Shown here: piece after piece, positions 55,330 through 63,728 of the stretch
How the letters are laid out: every line of letters starts with the position of its first letter
Numbering within the stretch: the first letter of the stretch is position 1
DNA from: Stenotrophomonas sp. SAM-B
Lineage (GTDB): Bacteria > Pseudomonadota > Gammaproteobacteria > Xanthomonadales > Xanthomonadaceae
Direction of reading: 5' to 3'
Length of the DNA: 64,000 bases
Assembly (NCBI RefSeq): GCF_013387485.1
Contig: NZ_JABBXB010000001.1
Span: 702,001 to 766,000, forward strand
Translations under genes and position numbers: made by a program
Notes under the pieces: model-generated
Told to the model about the DNA's origin: nothing
Seen by the model: the letters and a program-made list of their open reading frames with translations, nothing else
Databases searched by the model: none

Positions 55330-56694
55330 ATGAGCACGATCCATATTCTTGGCATTGCAGGCACTTTCATGGGCGGCGTCGCCGCGCTGGCACGCGAGAA
55401 GGGCCATACGGTCCGCGGCAGCGACCAGGCGATCTATCCGCCGATGTCCACCCAGCTCGAACGCCTGGGCATCGCGCTGGATCCCGGCTACCGCGCCGAC
55501 AGCGTGGCGCCCGACTGCGACGAGGTGGTGATCGGCAATGCCCTGTCGCGTGGCAATCCCGCCGTGGAAGCGGTGCTGGACACCGGTCAGCGCTACATCT
55601 CCGGCGCCCAGTGGCTGTCCGAGCAGGTGCTGCCGGGCCGCGACACGCTGGCCGTGGCCGGCACCCACGGCAAGACCACCACCACCACCATCCTGACCTG
55701 GCTGCTGCACAGCGCCGGGCGCGAACCGGGCTTTCTGATCGGCGGAGTGGCCGAGGATTTCGGCGTGTCCGCGCGCGTGGGCAGCGGCCGCGAGTTCGTG
55801 GTCGAGGCCGACGAGTACGACACCGCGTTCTTCGACAAGCGCAGCAAGTTCGTGCACTACCGGCCGCTGGTGGCGATCCTCAACAATCTCGAATACGACC
55901 ACGCCGACATCTTCCCGGACGTGGCCGCGATCCAGCGCCAGTTCCACCACCTGATCCGTACCGTGCCCGCGCGCGGGCGCCTGATCGTCAATGGCGAAGA
56001 TGCCTATCTCGCCGAGGTGCTGGCGATGGGCTGCTGGACCCCGGTGGAGCGCTTCGGATTCGATCCGTCGCTGGAATGGCACGCCGAACTGGTGGAAGCC
56101 GATGGCAGCGTGTTCGTCGTGCACCATCGCGGCGCACGGGTCGGTGAAGTGCGCTGGTCGCTGCTCGGCCGCCACAACGTCCTCAACGGCCTGGCCGCCC
56201 TGGCCGCCGCGCATGCGGTCGGCGTCGAGCTGGCCACGGTGATCCCGGCGCTGGCCGCGTTCCGCAGCGTCAAGCGCCGGTTGGAAGTGATCGGCCAGGC
56301 GCGCGATATCACCATCTACGACGATTTCGCGCACCACCCGACTGCGATACGCACCACGCTGGACGGCCTGCGTGCCAAGGTCGGCGATGCCCGCATCGTG
56401 GTGGCGATGGAGCCGCGCAGCAATTCAATGCGGCTGGGCGCACACGCGCAGGCCCTGGCGCCGTCGCTGGACGGGGCCGACGCGGTGGTGTTCCTGCATC
56501 GCCCCGAGCTGGCCTGGGATGCCGCCGCCGTGATCGCCGCCGTGCGGGGTGAGGCGCATGCGGTGGCGGACACCGATGCGCTGCTGGCCCAGCTGGGCGC
56601 GATCGCCGCGCCGGGCGACCATGTGGTGTTCATGTCCAACGGCGGGTTCGACGGCGCCCCGCGTCGTTTCCTGGCGCAGCTTCAGCAGCCCTGA
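55330..56694 (+). CDS. mpl: UDP-MurNAc:L-Ala-gamma-D-Glu-meso-DAP ligase (murein tripeptide recycling)
   Basis: 454 aa Mur-ligase family enzyme that re-attaches recycled murein tripeptide to UDP-MurNAc. MSTIHILGIAGTFMGGVAAL is the Mpl-type N-terminus, VAGTHGKTTTTTIL the ATP loop, EADEYDTAFFDKRSKFVHY the Mpl signature, and NNLEYDHADIFPD and HHPTAIRTTL are further ligase motifs. A GACAAT box lies 7 nt before the ATG with no Shine-Dalgarno, so leaderless translation is possible. Confidence 0.95.
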   Translation: MSTIHILGIAGTFMGGVAALAREKGHTVRGSDQAIYPPMSTQLERLGIALDPGYRADSVAPDCDEVVIGNALSRGNPAVEAVLDTGQRYISGAQWLSEQVLPGRDTLAVAGTHGKTTTTTILTWLLHSAGREPGFLIGGVAEDFGVSARVGSGREFVVEADEYDTAFFDKRSKFVHYRPLVAILNNLEYDHADIFPDVAAIQRQFHHLIRTVPARGRLIVNGEDAYLAEVLAMGCWTPVERFGFDPSLEWHAELVEADGSVFVVHHRGARVGEVRWSLLGRHNVLNGLAALAAAHAVGVELATVIPALAAFRSVKRRLEVIGQARDITIYDDFAHHPTAIRTTLDGLRAKVGDARIVVAMEPRSNSMRLGAHAQALAPSLDGADAVVFLHRPELAWDAAAVIAAVRGEAHAVADTDALLAQLGAIAAPGDHVVFMSNGGFDGAPRRFLAQLQQP

Positions 56695-56706
56695 GTGCCG
56701 CTGGCC

Positions 56707-57285
56707 ATGACCGAGACCGCTTCGCTGCCCCTGTTCCCGCTGCACACCGTGCTGCTGCCCGGTGCGGCGCTGGGCCTGCGGGTGTTCGAGCGCCGCTATC
56801 TGGACATGCTGCGCGAATGCAGCCGGGCGGGCACCGCGTTCGGTGTCTGCCTGATCCTGGACGGCGAGGAGGTCGGTGCGCCGGCCTTGCCCGCCGCCTA
56901 CGGGGTCGAGGCGCGCATCGAGGATTTCGACGTGGGTGCCGATGGCGTGCTGGTGCTGCGCCTGCGCGGCCAGCGCCGCTTCCATGTCGAACGGACCCGG
57001 GTGCGCGACAACGGCCTGATCATCGCCGAGGTGACCTGGTGCGCGCCCGACAGCGACGACGAGCTGCAGCCCGAGCACGCGCTGATGGCGACCGTGCTCG
57101 AGCACATCATCGAGCAGGCGGGCGCCGCGTTCGCCCCGGTCAGCCCGGCGCAGATGGAGCAGGCCAGCTGGGTCGGCTGGCGCCTGGCCGAACTGCTGCC
57201 GCTCCAGGATGCTCAGCGCCTGCAACTGCTGCAGCGCGATGATCCGCACCAGCGCCTGCAGGCGCTGCTGGACTGGATGCCGTAA
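56707..57285 (+). CDS. LON N-terminal (substrate-binding) domain protein
   Basis: 192 aa protein consisting almost only of the Lon N-terminal domain: LPLFPLHTVLLPGAALGLRVFERRYLDML, then GVEARIEDFD and RRFHVERTR. It has no ATPase or protease domain. ATG 56707 is used, 12 nt after mpl; a GTG at 56695 overlaps nothing useful. Such single-domain proteins resemble the adaptor-like LON domain proteins of uncertain function. Probably co-transcribed with mpl. Confidence 0.85.
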   Translation: MTETASLPLFPLHTVLLPGAALGLRVFERRYLDMLRECSRAGTAFGVCLILDGEEVGAPALPAAYGVEARIEDFDVGADGVLVLRLRGQRRFHVERTRVRDNGLIIAEVTWCAPDSDDELQPEHALMATVLEHIIEQAGAAFAPVSPAQMEQASWVGWRLAELLPLQDAQRLQLLQRDDPHQRLQALLDWMP

Positions 57286-57336
57286 CGCGCGGCGTGGCTC
57301 CGCTCCACGATCGGCCGGGGATGCCCCGGCGCTGCC

Positions 57337-59340
57337 TCATTCCGCCGGGGGCATGCGCACGCGCAGTACCGGCATCTCCGTGTCCGGATGGGTATCGACC
57401 TGCTGCGGCAGGCCCTCCAAGGCCTGGCGGACCGCATTGAGCGACGGGTCGATGCCGCGCATCGGCCGCCACATCCCGATCAGCTTGAAGTGCTGCTGGT
57501 AATGCAGCGTCTGCGCACTGCCCAGCCACAGCGGTTCGTTGTCCGGCGCCGCCAGACGTGCCGGTGCCGGCCACAGGCGCAGCGCGAAGATCTCGTTGGG
57601 CGCATTGCCCGCGCGCAGCATCAGCAGCGACTCGACCTGCGTGTCCAGGGTGGCCGGCAGTACCGGCACGGTGTCCTTGTCGCCGGACTTGTCGAGCATC
57701 AACAGCGCCTGCTCCCAACCGGCCTGCGGCTGCACGCGCCAGCCCTGGCTTTCCAGCCGACGCTGCAGCGGCGCCAACGGACCGGCCACCTGCACATCCA
57801 GCGGCCAGCGCTGATCGTCATCGAACTCATTGCGGCGCGAGGGCAGGTTCTGCCATTCGGTTGTCCACCAGGCCTGTGCATCGAGCGGCGCCGGGGTCGG
57901 CTGGGCCGGCTCGAAACGCGCCAGCTTGACCGGGATGTTGCGCGGGGCATACCAGAGCGCGGCGATGGCGAAGGTGCCGTAGAACAGCCATGCCACCGGC
58001 TTGACCCAGAACGAGCGGTTGAAGCGCCGACGGTACGCGATGCCCAGCACCAGCAGCCAGAACAGACCGAACAGCATGCCGCCGATCACATCGCTCAGCC
58101 AATGCGCGCCGAGGTAGATGCGCGCGAAGCCGATCAGGCTGACGATGATGCCCGAGAGCAGGTAAGGCCAGACGCGCGTGCGGCCCGGCAGCTCGCGCGC
58201 GATCAGCACGGCGAAGAAGCCGAAGGTGATCGTGGCCATCGTCACCGAGACCGACGGGAAGCCGAAGCCGCTGCTCGCATCCGGCGGGCGGACCACGTCC
58301 ACCGTCGCGCCGAGCAGCTTGCACAGTGCAAGGCCGAAGGCGAGCGCGGCCAGCCAGTGGGCCGCCGCCATCCAGCGCCGGCGCCAGACCAGGTAGCCCA
58401 TGCCGGCGACGGTGGCTGGCAGCAGGACCTGCCACGCGCCCAGCGAGGCCAGGGCGGCCATCGGGTAATCGGCCAGCGGATTGCGCAGCGCCAGCATCGC
58501 GTGGTGCACGGCCAGGTCGACCATCAGCGGCTCGCCGTGGGCGACCACCGCCATCAACAACGCGAACCAGCCCCAGCCGAGCAGCAGCAGCATCACCGCC
58601 AGCATCGCCAACGGCACCGACTCCCGCCGCTGCGGGTCGAACACCGCCACCGAATAGCGGCCCAGGGTCGGGTGCCGCTGCGACCAGGCCAGCAGGCTGG
58701 CGAGCCAGCTGTCCATGCGCGAGGCCGACCAGCGGTAGCCGTACAGGACGATCGCCCAGACCAGGCCCATGATCACGCCGAGCAGGGCCAGCACCATCAC
58801 CAGCCGGCCGGCGACCGCAGCCACTGCGTCATAGGCCTCGCCAAGCACCCAGCCGGGCGCGAGGAACAGCACTGCCCAGGACAGGCTGGCGATGCCGCTG
58901 GCCTGGATGTAGCGCGACAGCGGCATCTTCATCATGCCGGCGATGGCGGGCACGAACGGGCGGATCGCGCCGACATAGCGCGCGACCAGGATGCTCTTGA
59001 ACGCATTGCGGCGGAACATCGTTTCGCCACGGTCGAGCAGCTGGGGGTATTTGCTGAAGGGCCAGAAACCCCGCAGGCGATCGCCCCAGCGCCGACCGAT
59101 CCAGTAGCTGATGCCATCGCCGGCAAACGCGCCGAGGGCTGCGCAGGCCACCGCATACGGTCCGGAGATCTGGCCCAGGCCGATGAACACACCGACCGCG
59201 AACAGCAGCGGCAACGCGGGCACGATCGCGCCCAGCACGATGACCGCATCGCAGAACGCGATGAGGAAAATGACCGCACCGGCAAGCACGGGGTGAGCTG
59301 AGATCCACGCAAGCGTGGCATCGATCCATGACGAGTCCAT
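57337..59340 (-). CDS. DedA-PAP2-LssY fusion membrane protein
   Basis: 667 aa built of three modules: a DedA domain (about 1-200; the usual GAIRPFVPAIAGMMKMP), a PAP2-like domain (about 245-450; VRPPDAS, FPSVSV and RIYLGAHWLSDVIGG) and an LssY-like C-terminal domain (about 500-660). The PAP2 signature R-x5-H-x3-D is present but PSGH reads PSVS, so phosphatase activity is questionable. About ten helices. The ATG at 59340 follows TATAAT by 6 nt with no ribosome binding site. Confidence 0.88.
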   Translation of the reverse strand: MDSSWIDATLAWISAHPVLAGAVIFLIAFCDAVIVLGAIVPALPLLFAVGVFIGLGQISGPYAVACAALGAFAGDGISYWIGRRWGDRLRGFWPFSKYPQLLDRGETMFRRNAFKSILVARYVGAIRPFVPAIAGMMKMPLSRYIQASGIASLSWAVLFLAPGWVLGEAYDAVAAVAGRLVMVLALLGVIMGLVWAIVLYGYRWSASRMDSWLASLLAWSQRHPTLGRYSVAVFDPQRRESVPLAMLAVMLLLLGWGWFALLMAVVAHGEPLMVDLAVHHAMLALRNPLADYPMAALASLGAWQVLLPATVAGMGYLVWRRRWMAAAHWLAALAFGLALCKLLGATVDVVRPPDASSGFGFPSVSVTMATITFGFFAVLIARELPGRTRVWPYLLSGIIVSLIGFARIYLGAHWLSDVIGGMLFGLFWLLVLGIAYRRRFNRSFWVKPVAWLFYGTFAIAALWYAPRNIPVKLARFEPAQPTPAPLDAQAWWTTEWQNLPSRRNEFDDDQRWPLDVQVAGPLAPLQRRLESQGWRVQPQAGWEQALLMLDKSGDKDTVPVLPATLDTQVESLLMLRAGNAPNEIFALRLWPAPARLAAPDNEPLWLGSAQTLHYQQHFKLIGMWRPMRGIDPSLNAVRQALEGLPQQVDTHPDTEMPVLRVRMPPAE

Positions 59341-59346
59341 CGGGGG

Positions 59347-59352
59347 ATTATA
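59347..59352 (-). promoter_or_regulatory. -10 box of a probable leaderless transcript
   Basis: Consensus TATAAT on the minus strand, ending 6 nt before the ATG at 59340. The start point would coincide with the ATG. No good -35 is evident. Confidence 0.6.
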
Positions 59353-59430
59353 GAGGGGGCAAAGTGACTGACTGCCCGCCAGGCGCCGGGAATATGCGGC
59401 ATCTGCAGTGAATGAACGCGATCACCCGCC

Positions 59431-59436
59431 TAGAAT
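59431..59436 (+). promoter_or_regulatory. -10 box of a probable leaderless transcript
   Basis: TAGAAT, again exactly 6 nt before the start codon (59443) and without a ribosome binding site. It mirrors the divergent gene. Confidence 0.55.
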
Positions 59437-59442
59437 GGCGGC

Positions 59443-60105
59443 ATGACACGCCCCGCCGACGCCGCCCCGACCGCCCTCAAAGCCGACAGCTTCGGCCGCA
59501 TCCTGCTGATGGAGCAGGACGGCCAGCGCTTCGTGCGCCGTGATCTGGAAGCCACCCCGTGGTGGCTGCGGCTGCCGGCATGGTGGCTGGCCCGGCGCGA
59601 GGCACGCGCGCTGGCGCATCTGGATGGCATGCCCGACACCCCGCGCCTGCTGGACTGGAACGGGCGCTGGCTGGACCGCAGCTTCATGGCCGGTGATGCC
59701 ATGTACCAGCGTCCGCCGCAGGGCGACCTGGCGTACTTCCGTGCCGCCCGCCGATTGCTGCAGCAGGTGCACCGCCATGGCATCGCGCACAACGACCTGG
59801 CCAAGGAAGCCAACTGGCTGGTACGCGAAGACGGTTCGCCGGCGCTGATCGATTTCCAGCTGGCGGTGATCGGCAACCCGCGCTCGCGCTGGATGCGCTT
59901 GCTGGCCCGCGAAGACCTGCGCCATCTGCTCAAGCACAAGCGCATGTACTGCCGGCAGTACCTGACGCCGGTGGAGAAGCGGCTGCTCAAGCGCACCTCG
60001 TGGGTGCGCGATCTGTGGTTCCGCACCGGCAAGCCGGTCTACCGCTTCGTCACCCGGAAGATCCTGCACTGGGAAGACAACGAAGGGCAGGGGCCGAAGC
60101 CGTGA
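59443..60105 (+). CDS. small kinase-like protein (RIO/Kdo-kinase type fold)
   Basis: 220 aa. The catalytic loop HGIAHNDLAKEANWLV (HxxN-type HND...N) and LIDFQLAVIG, equivalent to the DFG metal site, show a protein-kinase-like fold close to RIO/lipopolysaccharide kinases. Glycine-rich loop residues are weak. A basic C-terminal part (KRLLKRTSWVRDLWFRTGK) is noted. Its end overlaps the next gene (GTGA). The substrate is unknown; small molecules or LPS sugars are possible. Confidence 0.82.
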   Translation: MTRPADAAPTALKADSFGRILLMEQDGQRFVRRDLEATPWWLRLPAWWLARREARALAHLDGMPDTPRLLDWNGRWLDRSFMAGDAMYQRPPQGDLAYFRAARRLLQQVHRHGIAHNDLAKEANWLVREDGSPALIDFQLAVIGNPRSRWMRLLAREDLRHLLKHKRMYCRQYLTPVEKRLLKRTSWVRDLWFRTGKPVYRFVTRKILHWEDNEGQGPKP

Positions 60106-60464
60106 CGGCAGCGCGGGTAGTGATCGCGCCGCCAAGCGCGGCCAGCGTGCTGTGCGCGCAGCTCCCCGGTGCCGACTTCGTGCATGCCTGCCAGGCCAGC
60201 ACCCGCCGCAACGGCCGCAGCGTGCTGCAGGCCTACCGTGACATGGCCGCGACCATACCCGGCTGGTTCGATGGCCTGATGGCGCTGCGCAACCGCGGCA
60301 TGTGCCTGCTCGGCATGAAGGACCTGGGTTCGTTGCGCGCCGTGCAGCAGGCCACCGCGCCGCAGCCGGGCCAGCGGCTGGGCATCTTCACCCTGCAGTC
60401 GCTGGATGAGGACGCCATCGTGCTGGAAGACAACGACCGCCATCTGCGCGTGCAGGAGGGGTAA
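60102..60464 (+). CDS. DUF2867-like protein, apparently C-terminally truncated
   Basis: 120 aa from GTG 60102 overlapping the kinase gene stop. GWFDGLMALRNRGMCLLGMKD, PGQRLGIFTLQSL and VLEDNDRHLRV match the DUF2867 pattern, but members normally continue for about 40 more residues after the HL-V strand. Here the frame stops immediately (QEG*) where an AT-richer cassette begins. The missing end was not found downstream. Function unknown. Confidence 0.72.
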   Translation: MTAARVVIAPPSAASVLCAQLPGADFVHACQASTRRNGRSVLQAYRDMAATIPGWFDGLMALRNRGMCLLGMKDLGSLRAVQQATAPQPGQRLGIFTLQSLDEDAIVLEDNDRHLRVQEG

Positions 60465-60467
60465 GTG

Positions 60468-60953
60468 ATGCCTATGCGTGCAAAGCAGAAGTGGGACATC
60501 GGAAGCGTTTTTCTGCTTCCGCTTGAGGATGGCGATTCGTGTGTTGGCCAGGTCATCGGGCGTGAGGCACACGTTCTGAATAGTGCCGTGATTGCTCTAT
60601 TTGATTTCAAAGGAGATTGGGCCGGGATGGAGATCCCCTCTCTGGAAATGGGTGCATTGTTTTCGGCTGTTTTTGTAACCCGCGACCTACTGGGTTTGGG
60701 GCGTTGGAAGGTGGTCGATCGTCGTGATACTGGTGGCGTGGTCGAAGCTTCCCCATATGAGACGTTGCGCACGAGCGGATTCATCGGTGCCAAAGTTCGA
60801 GGCTCCGGTATTGTGGAAGAGTTTGTAAATGCCTTCTACGGTCTTGCGCCTTGGGATGATTGGTATGTGCCGGACTATCTTGATGCCTTTTTGATGTCGG
60901 CTAACAAGAAACCGTCTGATCGACTTGTGTACTCGGGAAGGCACTCGATGTAG
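60468..60953 (+). CDS. Imm26-like immunity protein
   Basis: 161 aa. KWDIGSVFLLPLEDGDSCVGQVIG and the following ALFDF fit the Imm26 family of polymorphic-toxin immunity proteins. Base composition is clearly lower in GC than in flanking genes. GGAGG lies before the ATG within the end of the preceding gene. No toxin gene is adjacent, so it would be an orphan immunity gene. Confidence 0.75.
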   Translation: MPMRAKQKWDIGSVFLLPLEDGDSCVGQVIGREAHVLNSAVIALFDFKGDWAGMEIPSLEMGALFSAVFVTRDLLGLGRWKVVDRRDTGGVVEASPYETLRTSGFIGAKVRGSGIVEEFVNAFYGLAPWDDWYVPDYLDAFLMSANKKPSDRLVYSGRHSM

Positions 60954-60984
60954 CTCACGGTGGCATCGGATACACGATCTGTTT

Positions 60985-61008
60985 CGTAGCGTCGAGCCTG
61001 CTCGACTG
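60985..61008. repeat. SMAG-type palindrome
   Basis: GTAG followed by CGTCGAGCCTGCTCGAC between the two cassette genes. Confidence 0.65.
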
Positions 61009-61036
61009 CTTCTGGCATTGAATAGCAGGAGGCACC

Positions 61037-61540
61037 ATGGAGGTTCATGTGAAATCAACGGATGTGGCTGCGATCCTGGCGATGTACAGGCGCCTGCTCG
61101 CCGATAGCCATGACGAGGCGCGTATCGCTGACTTCATGGTGTTCTGCTGGCAGACCCTTGATCAGGGGTATGTCGCAACCACGGATCTGCGCGGCGATCT
61201 GTTCGACACCTCCGCCGGGCAGCTCCGCGAACTTCTTCAGTCGGTCGAAAAAACCTGCAGGCCGTGGAGTGCGCCTGCCTTCTGGAAGCGCTACATCGAG
61301 TGGGCTGACTACGCGGCCATGTTCAGCATCGAAGATCAAAGGGAATTCGCTCGGCATGATCCGGGCTATATCGAGCCAGCGTTCTCAGTGTTCTCGTTCA
61401 CCGGAGGGCAGCAGATGCGGGCAGAGGCGATGACAGTGCTCGCCGGTTGTGCGGCGTCCAGCACCATGCGGGCATCGTATGTGAGGTCCGTCGTCGAAAG
61501 CCGCCTTCGCGTTGAAGCATTTGCGGCCCGCTCGCGTTGA
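61037..61540 (+). CDS. hypothetical protein of the immunity cassette
   Basis: 167 aa, no family recognised. It starts MEVHVKSTDVAAILAMY behind AGGAGG and is largely helical with acidic stretches (FSIEDQREFARHDPGYIEP); no signal peptide or membrane helix is seen. Its AT-richer composition and its place between an Imm26-like and a DUF4288 gene suggest a further immunity or accessory role, by context only. Confidence 0.7.
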   Translation: MEVHVKSTDVAAILAMYRRLLADSHDEARIADFMVFCWQTLDQGYVATTDLRGDLFDTSAGQLRELLQSVEKTCRPWSAPAFWKRYIEWADYAAMFSIEDQREFARHDPGYIEPAFSVFSFTGGQQMRAEAMTVLAGCAASSTMRASYVRSVVESRLRVEAFAARSR

Positions 61541-61572
61541 TTTCAGCACCAGTCAATTGATCGGGGTGATCC

Positions 61573-61935
61573 ATGTGGTACTGCGCGCACGCCATCTTCT
61601 ACTACGAAAGCGAAGGCCAGGAGTCATTCCTGGTGCATGAGAACGTCTACCTCCTCAGAGCGGATAGCGAAGGGCAAGCTCTCGACAATGCGAAAGCGCT
61701 TGCTTCTGAGTACGAGGATCTGAGCGGCCTTCTGGTGGGTGATGACGGTAAGCCGTCCTTCTATCGATTCGCCGGAATCCGCAAGCTGATGTCAGTGGAG
61801 ACTGACGAGCACACTGCTGAGGGACGCCTGCACTCCGGTGTGGAGGTAACGTACTCCGTCATGGCGGTGGATACGTTGGACCAGGTGCAGGGTCTTGCCC
61901 GCGGCGATGTCATCGACGTTCTGTACCAGGAATAG
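61573..61935 (+). CDS. DUF4288-family protein
   Basis: 120 aa. MWYCAHAIFYYESEGQES, VHENVYLLRADSE and FAGIRKLMSVE match DUF4288, a family commonly found with immunity genes. No signal peptide. Composition is AT-richer than the chromosome average here. It ends 9 nt before a facing pair of SMAG palindromes that may mark the end of the cassette. Confidence 0.8.
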   Translation: MWYCAHAIFYYESEGQESFLVHENVYLLRADSEGQALDNAKALASEYEDLSGLLVGDDGKPSFYRFAGIRKLMSVETDEHTAEGRLHSGVEVTYSVMAVDTLDQVQGLARGDVIDVLYQE

Positions 61936-61944
61936 ACCAAGACC

Positions 61945-62011
61945 GCCGGGCATGGCCCGGCGCTACCTCAAGGGCACGTTGCGGATCGGTAGCGCCGGGC
62001 CATGCCCGGAG
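61945..62011. repeat. facing pair of SMAG-type palindromes
   Basis: CCGGGCATGGCCCGG and CCGGGCCATGCCCGG units with CTAC and GTAG ends turned inward, forming a long inverted repeat. Part of it overlaps the last codons of the broken lipoprotein gene. Confidence 0.8.
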
Positions 62012-62711
62012 GGCACGCAACGTTCCGGCACTGCGGCGCCGCCGGCACCACCTGCTGGCCGATGAAGTTGCGCTTGCCATCGAAGTCATAACCGATCTGC
62101 AACTGGCCGACATCCGGGCAGGCATGGCAGTCGCGCAGCGGCGTGCGGTACAGCAGGCGGATGCCGCCCCCATCAAGCGGTGCGGTACCTGCCGCCTGTG
62201 CGGGTGCGAACGGGGTGGCCTGCGGATGCGCGGCCAGTACGGCCTGAACGCCAGGATCGGCGCGCAGGGTGTCGTCCAGCTGCACCGCGTCCACATCGAT
62301 GCGCTTGCCACCGGCATCCACCAGTCGCGTGCCTTCGTTGGTGTTGGCGCGGAACGGGTATTCCACCGTGGCCACGCCCAGGCCATCGTGTTCATGCCAG
62401 GCCGTCACGTAGGCCAGCTCGCCGCCGGTGGACAGCTGCTCGGCAGCGGCGACGGCATCGGCGCTGGCGCCGGCGGACTTCATCGTCTCAGCCAGGCATT
62501 CGCGCGTTGCGCTGTTCTACCCCTGGCGGCATGCGTTGAGGTCGCCATCCCAGACCACCGACTCGCTCCAGCGCAGTGAACCATCGGCCGCCTTGTCGGC
62601 GGCAGGCGCATCGCCCGTGGCGGGTTCGGTGCCGGGTTCAGGCGAACGGCCCTGGCAGGCGGTGAGCAGGGCCAGGCCCAAGGCAGGCAGCAGCAGGCGG
62701 GAACGGCGCAT
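61968..62711 (-). pseudogene. lipoprotein gene interrupted by an in-frame amber codon
   Basis: One continuous frame read from ATG 62711 (MRRSRLLLPALGLALLTAC, a clear lipobox) is broken by TAG at 62517-62519, after SVVWDGDLNACRQG. It resumes in frame (NSATRECLAETM...) to 61968, still protein-like (FRANTNEGTRLVDAGGKRID, DCHACPD). A single base change is the simplest cause; no frameshift is needed. Only a 64-residue lipoprotein fragment could be made unless the codon is read through. Its last 15 residues are encoded by SMAG sequence. Confidence 0.85.
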
Positions 62712-62819
62712 GGCGTGTACCTCGTGCGTGTTACCGGGGCGCCAGTATCGTCAACGCGCGGTGAACTCCACGTCGGCGCGGCATACTAGCGGTTCATGGC
62801 ATACGCTGGAGTGTGGAAC

Positions 62820-63638
62820 GTGGGCAGTCTGCAGGGCAAAACCCTTTTCATCACCGGTGCCTCGCGGGGCATCGGCCTGGCCATCGCACTGCGTGCGGCG
62901 CGCGACGGCGCCAACGTCGCGATCGCGGCCAAGTCCTCGGTGCCCAATCCCAAGCTGCCGGGCACCATCCACAGCGCGGCCGAGGCGGTGACTGCCGCGG
63001 GCGGGCAGGGGCTGGCGCTGAAGTGCGACATCCGCGAAGAGGACCAGGTGCGCGCGGCGGTGGCCGCCACGGTGGATACCTTTGGGGGCATCGACATCCT
63101 GGTCAACAACGCCAGCGCGATCTGGCTGCGCGGCACGCTGGATACGCCGATGAAGCGCTTCGACCTGATGCAGCAGGTCAACGCGCGCGGCAGCTTCCTG
63201 TGCGCGCAGGCCTGCGTGCCGCACCTGCTGCAGGCGCCCAATCCGCACATCCTCACCCTCGCGCCGCCGCCGAGCCTGGACCCGAAGTGGTGGGCCCCGC
63301 ACACCGGCTACACGCTGGCGAAGATGGGCATGAGCTTCGTCACCCTCGGGCTGGCCGCCGAGTTCGGTCCGCAGGGCGTAGCAGTCAATGCGCTGTGGCC
63401 GCGCACCATCATCGCTACTGACGCGATCAACATGATTCCCGGCGTGGATCCGGCCGGGTGCCGCACCCCGCAGATCCTGGCCGATGCCGCGCACGCGGTG
63501 CTGACCCGGGAGGCCGCCGGTTTCAGTGGCCAGTTCCTGCTCGATGACGAGGTGCTGGCGCAGGCGGGCATCACCGATCTGAGCGGCTATGCCGTCGATC
63601 CATCGCAGCCGCTGCTGCCGGATCTGTTCCTGGATTGA
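62820..63638 (+). CDS. short-chain dehydrogenase/reductase (HSDL2-like)
   Basis: 272 aa NAD(P)-dependent oxidoreductase. TGASRGIGLAIALRAARDG is the cofactor motif, NNASAIW the NNAG-type motif and YTLAKMGMS the YxxxK catalytic pair. GTG 62820 has GGAG 8 nt before it; ATG 62796 would add eight residues. The C-terminal part (GFSGQFLLDDEVLAQAG) resembles the HSDL2 group of unknown substrate. Confidence 0.88.
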   Translation: MGSLQGKTLFITGASRGIGLAIALRAARDGANVAIAAKSSVPNPKLPGTIHSAAEAVTAAGGQGLALKCDIREEDQVRAAVAATVDTFGGIDILVNNASAIWLRGTLDTPMKRFDLMQQVNARGSFLCAQACVPHLLQAPNPHILTLAPPPSLDPKWWAPHTGYTLAKMGMSFVTLGLAAEFGPQGVAVNALWPRTIIATDAINMIPGVDPAGCRTPQILADAAHAVLTREAAGFSGQFLLDDEVLAQAGITDLSGYAVDPSQPLLPDLFLD

Positions 63639-63728
63639 CCCGCGGCCGGGCCGCGCCGCCCGTGCGATGACAGATGCTGCACACCGCGGGCTGGTATGGT
63701 GCGTGCCCCTCTTTGTATGGACACTCGC

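Noticed and set aside
61936-62520. Search for the missing C-terminal part of the DUF2867 gene after the cassette
   Set aside because: No plus-strand frame with the expected HP-N-GR-Y type ending was seen; the region is repeat DNA and the minus-strand lipoprotein remnant.
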